From the NCBI GenBank assembly GCA_022766165.1, contig QYLO01000003.1, positions 1 through 64,000 of the forward strand: a stretch of 64,000 nt of DNA. Direction: 5' to 3'. Both the position numbers and the translations under genes were made by a program. Positions 46,276 to 54,656 of the stretch are shown here, piece by piece. The stretch comes from Candidatus Electrothrix gigas. Its GTDB lineage: Bacteria > Desulfobacterota > Desulfobulbia > Desulfobulbales > Desulfobulbaceae. The notes under the pieces were generated by a model that ran no database searches, was not told the origin of the DNA, and saw only the letters and a list, made by a program, of their open reading frames with translations. The stretch's first letter is position 1. Each line of letters begins with the position of its first letter.

Positions 46276-46863
46276 ATGGCACAGAAAAAGATTTTAATGT
46301 TTGTTGGCGATTTTGTTGAAGATTAAGAAGTCATGGTCCCTTTCCAAATGCTTTTAATGGTTGGGCATACAGTGGATACGGTCTGTCCAGGAAAAAAACC
46401 TGGAGATACCGTAAAAACAGCAATTCACGATTTTGAGGGAGATCAGACCTACTCCGAAAAAGTTGGTCATAATTTTCAAATTAATGCAGATTTCGATTCC
46501 GTCAAATCATCTGATTATGACGCATTGGTAATTCCTGGTGGACGAGCTCCAGAATATTTGAGACTAAATGAAAAAATAATAAAACTGACGCAGGAATTTT
46601 TCAATGCAAATAAGCCCATCGCTTCCATTTGTCACGGCCCACAAATTCTTGCAGCAGCAGGTATTCTTTCGGGTAAATCCTGTTCCGCATATCCAGCTGT
46701 AGGCCCAGATATTGATCAAGCGGGTGGAAAATGGATAGCAAATAATGATACTTTTTCAAATGCTCATGTGGATGGAAATCTCGTCAGTGCCCCGGCATGG
46801 CCTGCACATCCTGAATGGATGAAAAAGTTTTTGGACGTTCTGGGTACAAAAATAGAGCTGTGA
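46276..46863 (+). pseudogene. DJ-1/PfpI-family gene with an in-frame stop at codon 17
   Basis: From ATG 46276 the frame reads MAQKKILMFVGDFVED, then TAA at 46324-46326, then EVMVPFQMLLMVGH and on to a full-length domain. Relatives have Tyr at this point (VEDYEVMVPFQ), so the TAA is probably a one-base change from TAT or TAC. The rest is intact, with the nucleophile-elbow Cys in ASICHGPQILAAAG and the PGGRAPEYLR motif. Translation could restart at ATG 46333, giving a protein that lacks the first strand. DJ-1/PfpI members are glyoxalases, deglycases or proteases. Confidence 0.85.
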
Positions 46864-46932
46864 TTGAAACACCGTGAGCTTTATACAACCAGAACAATTC
46901 AGGTTATCAAAATATTGTGTGGTTAATTGAAA

Positions 46933-47484
46933 ATGTTAGAAAAAGAAGAGTTTACAAAGGAGAATTGTGGCTCGCTATTAGGCACTTATATGCAAAAAGA
47001 GAATATCTCTGTTGAAGAAGTTTCAAAAGCAATCGGTTGCAGATATTCTACGACAAAAAGGATACTTGCTGGAGCTACTTATCCAACAGAAGAATTCATA
47101 AAGCAAGTGGGCATTTTAATTCATTTGGGTTTTGAAAGATATTCCAAATTATCTGATACCGAAAAAGAATCAATATCCGAAGCTATTGGTGCAGTAGGCG
47201 GAGGTGTATTGGGTTTTGGGGCAATCTCTGCCACTGTCAGTGCCTCTGGTACTGTAGCTGGTTTGAGTGCCGCAGGTATTACATCTGGTTTAGCTGCAAT
47301 CGGAGCAGGAGGGATGCTTGGAGGCATATTAACTTTGGTAGCCTTCCCATTGGCAGCGGGAGCGGCTGGATATGGAATCGTTAAAGGGTTGAAATACTAT
47401 TTTACGGAAGCAGAGCTTGCTTCTGAAGAAATTGATTTAAAGTGGGAAAAAAATAATAGCTTGGTAGCTTCGTTTCAGAAATAA
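46933..47484 (+). CDS. HTH domain fused to a glycine-rich hydrophobic domain
   Basis: 183 residues from ATG 46933. Residues 10-65 form a helix-turn-helix of XRE type (GTYMQKENISVEEVSKAIGCRYSTTKRIL, abbreviated). Residues about 85-150 are an unbroken Gly/Ala-rich hydrophobic stretch (VGGGVLGFGAISATVSASG, AAIGAGGMLGGILTL) like a glycine zipper, which usually marks a membrane-inserting or oligomerising segment. The combination is unusual. It could be a membrane-tethered regulator or a small pore-forming protein. Family not recognised. Confidence 0.55.
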   Translation: MLEKEEFTKENCGSLLGTYMQKENISVEEVSKAIGCRYSTTKRILAGATYPTEEFIKQVGILIHLGFERYSKLSDTEKESISEAIGAVGGGVLGFGAISATVSASGTVAGLSAAGITSGLAAIGAGGMLGGILTLVAFPLAAGAAGYGIVKGLKYYFTEAELASEEIDLKWEKNNSLVASFQK

Positions 47485-47581
47485 CGCCAAGGATGCTATA
47501 CTTCCTGTTCCCGCTCTTAACTCATAAAAACATGAGTAACAAGTCCATGACAACTTGATCTGTGGTTAAGTGATATCGTTT

Positions 47582-48955
47582 TTACAACTCCTCCAAACGT
47601 TGTTTAACCTGACTCACCTCACACTCCAGCCGTCCCTGATAGAGCAGCACCTCAATGGTCTCCCCGGCCTGAACCTGTTCAGCCGCAGTAATAACCTTGT
47701 AATGACCAGTCCCTTTCCGGGCCACAGCATAGCCACGGGCCAGGGTGGACAAGGGGCTGACCGCCTCCAAGACCCCTGCGGCTCGGGCAAGTTTCTGCTC
47801 CTGATCACGAATTAAGCGGGTGCCGCTTTGCTGAAGCCGTCGTTGCATCTCCTCAACCTGCTGATGATAAAGAGTAAGAAGCAATAAAGGGTTGTTGCGC
47901 TTGAGCCGATGTGCTGCTCTATCCAGCCGAACCTGCAAAGCAGCCAGTTGCGCCTGCATGACATGTTCCATATTTTTTGCCAGATGATCCAGACGAAGCA
48001 GCAAGGTATCCACAGGTTGGGCCGCACCACTGAGCTTTTGCCGGTACAGGCGTATTTGCTCTTGGTGACGAGCCAATTTTCCCTGCATACTACGTTGCAT
48101 CCTGTGTGACAAGTCGGCAACATGCTCACGCAGGGCCTGTCCATCAGGCAACAGCATTTCAGCGGCCCCGCTCGGAGTAGGCGCACGGAGATCAGCCACC
48201 AGATCAGCAATGGTAAAATCGATCTCATGGCCCACTGCGCTGACCACCGGGATGGTTGACCTGTGGATCTCCCAGGCCAACTCTTCATGATTAAAGGCAT
48301 GTAAATCCTCAGCAGAACCACCACCCCGACAGAGGATAATCGCATCTGCTGCCAATCGGCCAGCTTTCTGCTGAAGATTCATCTCTGACACAGCCAGACA
48401 CAACTCTTTTGCTGCCTGCTCGCCCTGCACCGCTGTTGGATAGACCGAAATCCGAACCTGCGGGTATCGCTTCTGGGCAATGCGAATAAAATCATGGACC
48501 GCAGCTCCAGAGGGTGAGGTCACCAGCACCAAATGCTCGGGCAGGGGCGGGATAGGCTTTTTCAGTTCCTGATCAAACAGACCTTCAGCATTGAGTCGTT
48601 TTTTGAGCTGCTCAAAGGCTAGTTGCAAGGCGCCTTCCCCGTGGTAATCCAAGCTGTCAACAATGAGCTGGTAATCACCCCGAGGCTCGTACACTGAAAC
48701 CCTGCCCAAGCAGACCACCATATCGCCGTCCTTGGGCTGCTGGGCAAGATAACGCTGCTGCATTTTAAAAAGTACGGCCTTGATCTGGGCCTGATCATCT
48801 TTGAGCGTGAAGTACGTATGACCAGAGGCTGGTCGCCGCAGACCAGAGATCTCGCCAGCAACGCTGATAAAGGCAAAACGACCCTCCAGCATGGCTTGAA
48901 TGGACCGGGTCAGTTCAGAGACGCTGAAGATCTTTTGGCTGGTTTGAGGGAACAT
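47582..48955 (-). CDS. xseA: Exodeoxyribonuclease VII large subunit
   Basis: Degrades single-stranded DNA with the small subunit XseB. The N-terminal OB fold (FSVSELTRSIQAMLEGRF, VAGEISGLRRPASGHTYFTLKDD) and the catalytic region with VITSPSGAAVHDFI, ILCRGGGSAEDLHAFN and VSAVGHEIDFTIADLVADLRAPTPS are complete; a long coiled coil and the C-terminal RGYAVARKG segment follow. 457 residues. xseB is not adjacent here. Confidence 0.95.
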   Translation of the reverse strand: MFPQTSQKIFSVSELTRSIQAMLEGRFAFISVAGEISGLRRPASGHTYFTLKDDQAQIKAVLFKMQQRYLAQQPKDGDMVVCLGRVSVYEPRGDYQLIVDSLDYHGEGALQLAFEQLKKRLNAEGLFDQELKKPIPPLPEHLVLVTSPSGAAVHDFIRIAQKRYPQVRISVYPTAVQGEQAAKELCLAVSEMNLQQKAGRLAADAIILCRGGGSAEDLHAFNHEELAWEIHRSTIPVVSAVGHEIDFTIADLVADLRAPTPSGAAEMLLPDGQALREHVADLSHRMQRSMQGKLARHQEQIRLYRQKLSGAAQPVDTLLLRLDHLAKNMEHVMQAQLAALQVRLDRAAHRLKRNNPLLLLTLYHQQVEEMQRRLQQSGTRLIRDQEQKLARAAGVLEAVSPLSTLARGYAVARKGTGHYKVITAAEQVQAGETIEVLLYQGRLECEVSQVKQRLEEL

Positions 48956-48972
48956 GATGCGCAGGAGGGAAA

Positions 48973-49779
48973 TCAGGTGTTCGCCTCAATCAGCTCGCCG
49001 ATCATGGACTCAAGGTTGCCAAGGCTGTCGGAGCTGACCGTGAAACGCAGGTTGGACTCGTCGCGTCCCATAACCTCGGCCAGCAGACCGCCAAGACCAC
49101 GAGCCTTGCGGTCCACCTGCATGAGGACTTCCAGCCCGTCATCACGAACCAGGGGTACCAATTCCACCTCGTCCAGTCGGCCAGCAAAGGCACCTGATGT
49201 GGGTACGTATTCAAACTCCTGCACAAAGGGCAGCCCCTCGCTCTTGAGCTTGGTTGATCCCTCGCAGTCAGCCTCTTGCAGGATAAAACCCAGACTGGAC
49301 ATGGCATCAAACAGGGCCTGTTGAGCAGGTGTAGCCGTGACCGTGATAAAATCCTTGTCCTGCTTGTCCAGAGCGTAGTCGATGTCCAGATTGGTGGTCA
49401 GCCAGGTTTCGGTTTTGCCAATGCTCAAAGGGGCTGAGGCAGGCAGCTCCATGGAAAAGGGGATTTTGCGCACCTCGTCAGGGTGTATGGTAAAAGATTC
49501 TTCAACGACCTGTTTGCAAAGCGAGTGGGTGCGGGTCTCAATGACAGTATTGGTCGTGATGTTGCCTTGGTCATCCTCACTTTCCCTTTCCACCTCCACG
49601 GTATAGTTACAGACCAAGGCCAAATCGATCTTGTTGATCTCCTGCTCGACCTTGCCGCCGGTGACGACAAGGGAACCAATGAAAAGCTCGCCAGGTATCA
49701 ACTCTTGTTTTTCGATTTGGGCGTCAATCGTAGCCGCTCCGATGCCTACCTTGGATAACATCTTTTTTAAAAAAGCCAT
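48973..49779 (-). CDS. Spo0M-like (arrestin-fold) protein
   Basis: 268 residues. The start MAFLKKMLSKVGIGAATIDA and the arrestin-like strands (GELFIGSLVVTGGKVEQEINKIDLAL, IPFSMELPASAPLS) are the hallmarks of the SpoOM family. In Bacillus it tunes sporulation; in Gram-negative bacteria the role is unknown. 18 bp upstream of xseA on the same strand. Confidence 0.88.
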   Translation of the reverse strand: MAFLKKMLSKVGIGAATIDAQIEKQELIPGELFIGSLVVTGGKVEQEINKIDLALVCNYTVEVERESEDDQGNITTNTVIETRTHSLCKQVVEESFTIHPDEVRKIPFSMELPASAPLSIGKTETWLTTNLDIDYALDKQDKDFITVTATPAQQALFDAMSSLGFILQEADCEGSTKLKSEGLPFVQEFEYVPTSGAFAGRLDEVELVPLVRDDGLEVLMQVDRKARGLGGLLAEVMGRDESNLRFTVSSDSLGNLESMIGELIEANT

Positions 49780-49858
49780 AGTGGTTCTCCTCTCGGTTAT
49801 GCTGCTGAAGTTTTCTGTTTCACAGCGTTTTTTTATAAAAGCATCAAAAGGTTACCTT

Positions 49859-50303
49859 TTAATACAGGAAATAACAGGAACAACTGCCATCCTCTTGCTG
49901 CCAGCGAAACTCCGGGGCAGGAATATTATCCTGATAGTTCTGGCTGAGATAACGGGCAATCACTTCCCGGTAAATCGCATTGGCTACCACCAAGGAACCC
50001 TCCCAAGCAATCAAACCCAAAGATAGCATCCACCATCAGCGGCATGGCCTGGTCTCTTTCCGTGATCTCCTGACAGTGTTCAAGGCTGACATAACAGGCC
50101 ACGGCCTCGGTTCCGGCATTGATTTCGTGCATCCAGGACTGGAGAAAGGTGGTTTTGCCGGTCTGGCGGGGTGCGTGCAGAACCCAGTACAGTTCATCCC
50201 GGATGTAGCGGTCCAGACTGGCTCCGATCAGACGGTCTTTGGGCGGCAGCATGTAGTGAAGCCGGGGAAAGCAGGGGCCAGTGGTGTTGAAGTATTTTGG
50301 CAT
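49859..50303 (-). pseudogene. AAA-like ATPase, internally deleted
   Basis: The N-terminal part is intact (MPKYFNTTGPC, LIGASLDRYIRDELYWVLHAPRQTGKTTFLQ with its P-loop, then ACYVSLEHC) but after MPLMVDAI the homology jumps, in another frame, to a C-terminal segment (LGLIAWEGSLVVANAIYREVIARYLSQ) that in full-length members lies about 300 residues later. Walker B, sensors and most of the protein are gone. A remnant, in the same decayed stretch as the Rpn-like and DUF1566 genes. Confidence 0.8.
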
Positions 50304-50339
50304 GGTGTATTGCCCTGTTGGTTGTTGGAGGATGCCTTG

Positions 50340-50382
50340 TGCAGCCGCCGGATGACTGCTTTGCATTCATCTGGAAACGGAT
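50340..50382 (-). pseudogene. Remnant of an Rpn-family gene
   Basis: 43 bases nearly identical to positions 51555-51597 within the Rpn-like gene (segment coding for DEFKAVIRRLHK). Shows that the cassette upstream once carried its own Rpn-like gene, of which only this scrap is left. Confidence 0.7.
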
Positions 50383-50390
50383 GCGCCCCG

Positions 50391-50512
50391 CATTAAAACG
50401 GCAAGCAAGGCCGGTTCAACGGCCCCTGACAGCGGTTGAGCCATACCTAAGGATACCCTTTTCCTCTTGCCGGAGAGGTTCTGGGTCTTGCTGAAAAGAC
50501 AAAAAAACAAAA
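50391..50512. repeat. 3' flank of DUF1566 gene B, repeated at 51998-52205
   Basis: Starts CATTAAAACGGCAAGCAAGG and runs to the stop of the DUF1566 gene. The same sequence flanks gene C, where it is longer because a 43-bp unit is present three times instead of once. Confidence 0.85.
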
Positions 50513-50638
50513 TCACTGTCCGTTGCGCACCAACCGAACCGCAAGGTCGTTGTTACGAAAGTTGGCGTAGGAATAGCCGTAGTTGAAGTTGACGTACCAC
50601 GTAAGATCCGAGAGGTTCGCATACGGCGACCCGGACCA
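50513..50638 (-). other. Candidate DGR variable region, copy B
   Basis: Last 42 codons of paralogue B, aligned without gaps with copies A and C. Asn codons AAC at several variable sites (for example in ANF and NND) are what an unmutated template would show. Confidence 0.65.
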
Positions 50639-51217
50639 GTAGTCCCATTCCCTTGTATTCGGAAAAACCTGCTGGTTGATGGTTGGCTTTTCAAAGCCAT
50701 TAAAACTAGAATCATTACATCCTTTATCCCAAGCATCTTGTTGCGAAGTGCCATTACTGCAATAGACCAAGGTTCGAAACTCATCAATGGTCGGCAGTCG
50801 CCAATCAGCATAGCCTGCATATTTAACACTCTTGGATTTTTCAACAGCCTCATCAAATTTATACCTTTCTGCCTTTCCCTCTTCACAGTTCTCACCGGAT
50901 AAGCCTTCTGAACAGCGTTTCCACATCAAACCAGTTTTCGTATCAGTGACCGTGCCATTGCCATGATCAATATATTGCCCGATTGTTTTATCCTGCTGCG
51001 ACAGTTTCCCACGCCTAGCAGCACTGTCCTTTTCTCCTTCTTCTACCTGAGCCGTTCCGGTATTCTCCGTTGCTTTCCCCGGCTCATCCTGCCCAATAAT
51101 CTTTGCGCTGTACAAAGCAGTTATCAAGGCAGCCACTGCACCGATTAAGGTGGCTATAGCTGTAATAACACCCGGAAGTGTTTCCCAAAATGACGGTTTC
51201 TGTATCTCATCCGGCAT
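50513..51217 (-). CDS. Membrane-anchored DUF1566 protein with variable C-terminus (paralogue B)
   Basis: 234 residues from ATG 51217 (GGGAG upstream). One transmembrane segment (VITAIATLIGAVAALITALY) near the N-terminus, a charged linker, then a DUF1566 domain (IGQYIDHGNGTVTDTKTGLMWKRC, DWRLPTIDEFRTLVYC) and the ending WSGSPYANLSDLTW to AVRLVRNGQ. So it is anchored in the inner membrane with the lectin-like domain outside. The domain is strongly similar to that of the caspase fusion at 22191 and paralogue C at 52206. The last 42 codons are the hypervariable segment. Confidence 0.8.
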   Translation of the reverse strand: MPDEIQKPSFWETLPGVITAIATLIGAVAALITALYSAKIIGQDEPGKATENTGTAQVEEGEKDSAARRGKLSQQDKTIGQYIDHGNGTVTDTKTGLMWKRCSEGLSGENCEEGKAERYKFDEAVEKSKSVKYAGYADWRLPTIDEFRTLVYCSNGTSQQDAWDKGCNDSSFNGFEKPTINQQVFPNTREWDYWSGSPYANLSDLTWYVNFNYGYSYANFRNNDLAVRLVRNGQ

Positions 51218-51270
51218 TGCTGATCTCCCTATAAATATGAGGTGTGAGAAGTAGGAAAAAGGACCAGCAG

Positions 51271-51358
51271 AACTGTACAAAAAAAGCAGAGTTCCGCAAG
51301 AACGTTACTTTTTTGTCAATTTTATCAACTGCACGTAGTATTCCATCAGAACAGTGAA
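51271..51358. repeat. 5' flank of DUF1566 gene B, repeated at 52992-53080
   Basis: About 88 bases, from AACTGTACAAAAA to ATCAGAACAGTGAA, with roughly 90 percent identity by eye to the copy upstream of gene C. It marks the outer edge of the duplicated cassette and could hold the promoter. Confidence 0.85.
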
Positions 51359-51381
51359 GTTCTGCTGAACCGGTGGTCACC

Positions 51382-51945
51382 TTAAAATGCAATACCGGCT
51401 TGTTTCAGTAACTTTTCAAGCCTGTCTTTTTCCGCTTCTGCTTTTCTTCTTTCTGCCCTTTCGTATGCTATAAGCCGCTCCTGAGTTGCTAACTCTTCCA
51501 GAATTTCATCCTCCATCTCCATATCATCACAAAGCTCTTTGCTGGCGGACGCCTTATGCAGCCGCCGAATGACTGCTTTGAATTCATCTGGAAATGAGGA
51601 CTCCAGGACATCAAGAAAATGCTTACTCTCTTTACTGGTGTTGCTCTGATCAAAGATACTCAGTAGGGTTTCTAGCTTGTTGCGATGTTTTTTACGTAGC
51701 CTTCGCACCTGGATGATATAGCTGTCGTGGGTGAGGCTTTCTATGAACTCTTCTTTCTGGGGTAACTTTTCCTTGGTGGCATGGTCGTAATACGCTCTTT
51801 TGACGTGAATAACCGGGCTGTCGTTATGCTGAAGATTATGCCCAAGAATATAAATACTGATAATGGGCAGCGCCTTCTTCTTGCCGGTCTTCTCATCCAG
51901 ATGGATATTGAACACGACATCGTAGAGGGGATTTGCGACTTTCAT
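51382..51945 (-). pseudogene. Rpn/PD-(D/E)XK transposase-like protein lacking its nuclease core
   Basis: 187 residues. The start MKVANPLYDVVF is the normal family N-terminus, but it joins directly to LDEKTGKKKALPIISIYILGH, which normally follows some 100 residues later. The missing part contains the PD-(D/E)XK catalytic residues. The rest (helical, Lys/Glu-rich tail ending in coiled coil) is intact and the frame is open, so a protein could be made but without nuclease activity. Confidence 0.72.
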
Positions 51946-51997
51946 TGGCTTACAAGGTTATATTTTTATGGGTTGGCTCCGTAGGATGCACTCCTCG

Positions 51998-52205
51998 CAT
52001 TAAAACGGCAAGCAAGGGCGGTTCAACGGCCCCTGACAGCGGTTGAAGCATACCCGAGGTATGGTTTAACCTCTCAACGGATAGGTTGAAGCATACCCAA
52101 GGTATGGTTTTACCTCTCAGCGGATAGGCTGAACCATACCTAAGGATACCCTTTTCCTGTCGCTGGAGAGGTTCTGGGTCTTGCTGAACAGACAAAAAAA
52201 CAAAA
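51998..52205. repeat. 3' flank of DUF1566 gene C, homologous to 50391-50512
   Basis: Same sequence as the B flank, expanded by the 43-bp tandem repeat. Together with the shared 5' flank it shows the two DUF1566 genes arose by tandem duplication. Confidence 0.85.
52041..52169. repeat. 43-bp tandem repeat, three copies, each with a small palindrome
   Basis: Units begin at 52041, 52084 and 52127 (GGTTGAAGCATACC or GGCTGAACCATACC). Each has a CATACC-N3-GGTATG palindrome, exact in units one and two and imperfect in unit three, and neighbouring units can pair with each other (AACCATACC with GGTATGGTT). It lies directly downstream of the candidate variable region C. Confidence 0.85.
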
Positions 52206-52331
52206 TCACTGTCCGTTGCGCACCAACCGAATTGCAAGGTCGTTGCTGCGGTTGAGGGCGAAGGAATTGCCGTAGTTGAAGAAGACGACCCACGCGCTGC
52301 CCGAGTTGTACGCAATGGGCGTCCCGGACCA
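52206..52331 (-). other. Candidate DGR variable region, copy C
   Basis: Last 42 codons of paralogue C. The variable codons here include TAC, AAC, GTC, TTC, AAT and CTC where B has AAC, CTC, TAC, AAC, TAT and AAC, the third base being unchanged in each. Confidence 0.65.
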
Positions 52332-52838
52332 GTAGGACCATTTTTCAGTATTCGGAAAAGCCTGCTGGTTAATGGTCGGTTCTGTAGAGCCATCGTTGCA
52401 ACTACCGTACTTATCCACCCCCTTACTGCAATATACCAAGGTTTTCAGTTCCTCAATGCTTGGCAGTTGCCAATCGCTATAACCGGCATAGTCAACATCC
52501 TTAGCACGTTGCATCGCCTCACCCCATGTATACTTTTCGAGCTTGCCATGTTCGCAGTTATCACCGGACAACCCTTCTGCACAGCGTTTCCACATCAAAC
52601 CGGTTTTCGTGTCAGTGACTGTGCCGTCTCCATGATCAATGTATTGCCCGATTGAACTGCCTTGCTCGGGTTCTTTTTTTAGTTGAGACTGAGGAGGCTT
52701 ATTCTTTTTCTCTTGCGGCTCATTATTAATGATCTTAGGACTATACAGCACTCCGATTAAAGCTACCGCACCTCCAATCAACGTTCCTATCGCCACAACT
52801 TTTACCCAATAAGACCACTTCCGTTTATCATCCAACAT
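52206..52838 (-). CDS. Membrane-anchored DUF1566 protein with variable C-terminus (paralogue C)
   Basis: 210 residues. A transmembrane segment (VKVVAIGTLIGGAVALIGVLY) follows a short basic cytosolic start, then a Pro/Lys/Gln-rich linker and a DUF1566 domain (IGQYIDHGDGTVTDTKTGLMWKRC, DWQLPSIEELKTLVYC) ending WSGTPIAYNSGSAW to AIRLVRNGQ. Same architecture as paralogue B, from which it is separated by an Rpn-like remnant. Likely displayed on the periplasmic side. Confidence 0.8.
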   Translation of the reverse strand: MLDDKRKWSYWVKVVAIGTLIGGAVALIGVLYSPKIINNEPQEKKNKPPQSQLKKEPEQGSSIGQYIDHGDGTVTDTKTGLMWKRCAEGLSGDNCEHGKLEKYTWGEAMQRAKDVDYAGYSDWQLPSIEELKTLVYCSKGVDKYGSCNDGSTEPTINQQAFPNTEKWSYWSGTPIAYNSGSAWVVFFNYGNSFALNRSNDLAIRLVRNGQ

Positions 52839-52991
52839 AACTTACCGATACTTTTTTTCTTATAAATAGTTATAAGTTGCACCTAATTAAAGGTGGGTGT
52901 ATCTACCACAAGCGTTTTCAAAAGGAAATTGAAAGCACCTACTATATCTCTGCAAGCTCTTGCCCCCCAATATTTGCAAAAAAAACTAGAG

Positions 52992-53080
52992 AACTGTACA
53001 AAAAAAAGCAGAGTTCCGCAAGGACGTTACTTTTTTGCCGGTTTTATCAACTGCACCGAGTATTCCATCAGAACAGTGAA
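52992..53080. repeat. 5' flank of DUF1566 gene C, homologous to 51271-51358
   Basis: Second copy of the cassette's upstream border. The whole interval 52839-53212 has no gene; it is AT-rich and also holds the promoter of moxR on the other strand. Confidence 0.85.
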
Positions 53081-53212
53081 TACCATCTTGACTTTTTTTC
53101 GGCACTCATTACGTTATATTATTTTAAAAAAATGTCCCCACCTCTGCTGAACAGAGTACGGTGATTGACTCCGAGCTTTGCAAGAAATCCTGATGAAAAA
53201 AGGAGATACGAT

Positions 53213-54271
53213 ATGAACCCATCCGCTGAAACACCACCAATTCCCTCAACCGCAGAACAGAACAGCACGCCCGAGATCACCCCGGAACAGTCTGTTCAGG
53301 AAATCAACAAGGCTGTACAGAACAGTTCAGCCTGGGTGGGCCTGCTCAAACGAGAGGTAGGAAAAAATATTATTGGTCAGGAACATCTGGTGGATCGCCT
53401 GCTTATAGGGCTGCTTTCTGGTGGCCATATCCTGTTGGAGGGGTTGCCCGGTCTGGCCAAAACCTTAGCAGTCAAGACCTTAGCCGCTGCCGTGTCCACA
53501 GATTTTCGTCGTATCCAGTTTACCCCGGATATGCTGCCCGCAGACATCATAGGCACGGAGATCTATAATCCACAAAACACCTCGTTTGAGGTTAAGCAGG
53601 GGCCAATTTTTTCCTCTATTATTCTGGCTGATGAGGTCAACCGGGCACCGTCCAAGGTCCAGTCAGCCATGCTGGAGGCCATGCAGGAGCAGCAGATTAC
53701 GATTGGGGAAACCACCTTTTCTCTGCCTGAACTCTTTCTGGTGCTGGCAACCCAGAACCCCATTGAGCAGGAAGGTACCTATCCCCTGCCCGAGGCCCAG
53801 GTGGATCGTTTTATGCTTAAGGTGGTGGTGGATTATCCCACCCGTGAGCAGGAACGACAGATTCTCGACATGGTCGAGCATACTGATTCCAAGCTCTCTG
53901 TTCAACCACTTGTTTCCCCTCAAGATATTCTTGATGCTCGCAAGGTAGTGGACAGTATTTACCTGGATGATCGCATTAAAGAGTATATCGTAGATTTGGT
54001 CTTTGCTACCCGTGAACCAAACAACCTGAGTGCGGACCTGAAAAATTATATTGAAACCGGGGCCTCGCCAAGGGCCACTATTAATCTGAAAGGAGCCGCC
54101 CGGGCCTTGGCCTATCTCAACGGCCGCGGCTATGTAATTCCAGATGATATCAAGAACTGCGCCCCAGATGTGATGCGTCACCGTTTGCGGATCAGCTATG
54201 AGGCCGAGGCTGAAGGGATTACCAGCGAGGATATTCTTCAGCGGTTACTGGATACAGTGCCGGTGCCGTAA
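53213..54271 (+). CDS. MoxR-family AAA+ ATPase
   Basis: 352 residues from ATG 53213 (AAGGAGATA upstream). Chaperone-like ATPase that works with VWA proteins, often to mature or insert metal centres. Walker A GLPGLAKTLAVK, Walker B ILADEVNRAP, sensor 1 LATQNPIEQEGTYPLPEAQVDRF and the C-terminal lid (ASPRATINLKGAARALAYLNGR) are canonical. The first 45 residues are a Pro/Thr/Gln-rich extension. First gene of a five-gene operon with DUF58, DUF4381 and VWA proteins, the Bat-like arrangement. Confidence 0.92.
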   Translation: MNPSAETPPIPSTAEQNSTPEITPEQSVQEINKAVQNSSAWVGLLKREVGKNIIGQEHLVDRLLIGLLSGGHILLEGLPGLAKTLAVKTLAAAVSTDFRRIQFTPDMLPADIIGTEIYNPQNTSFEVKQGPIFSSIILADEVNRAPSKVQSAMLEAMQEQQITIGETTFSLPELFLVLATQNPIEQEGTYPLPEAQVDRFMLKVVVDYPTREQERQILDMVEHTDSKLSVQPLVSPQDILDARKVVDSIYLDDRIKEYIVDLVFATREPNNLSADLKNYIETGASPRATINLKGAARALAYLNGRGYVIPDDIKNCAPDVMRHRLRISYEAEAEGITSEDILQRLLDTVPVP

Positions 54272-54296
54272 GACGGAAACTTACATACCCGGCACG

Positions 54297-54614
54297 ATGA
54301 AAATACCGAAGATATTTCACAGTAACATTATAGCAATTCACTTCATTTCATTACTGACAGCAGGTTGCGGATTCTTGGTATTCTTTTTTTCGGGTGAAGA
54401 AATTACCTGGCTGTTATGGATCATTATACCTGCTGCTTACATTGCGATTTTCTCCAGTTTTATAGTGCTACCGGTAGCAATTTTTAAAGGATGGAAAGCG
54501 ATAAGAGATAAAAAAATCCTGATGTTCTTGCAGTATGTGGTTGTTTCTGTAATGACAGCCGGAATTACAGCAGGATTTATTATGGTTCTCTTTTATAGCC
54601 GAGGCCGTCACTGA
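54297..54614 (+). CDS. Small three-helix membrane protein in the MoxR operon
   Basis: 105 residues from ATG 54297, with three hydrophobic segments (IIAIHFISLLTAGCGFLVFFF, LLWIIIPAAYIAIFSSFIVL, LQYVVVSVMTAGITAGFIMV). Family not recognised. Inserted between moxR and the DUF58 gene, where such operons do not normally have a gene. Confidence 0.6.
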   Translation: MKIPKIFHSNIIAIHFISLLTAGCGFLVFFFSGEEITWLLWIIIPAAYIAIFSSFIVLPVAIFKGWKAIRDKKILMFLQYVVVSVMTAGITAGFIMVLFYSRGRH

Positions 54615-54656
54615 ACACAGCTTAACCTGCTGAATTACAGGTTTGTCAACAATCTC

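Noticed and set aside
46324..46326. Stop codon in the PfpI gene as a recoding site (selenocysteine or pyrrolysine)
   Set aside because: The codon is TAA; known selenocysteine and pyrrolysine recoding use TGA and TAG. Relatives have Tyr here, which is one base away.
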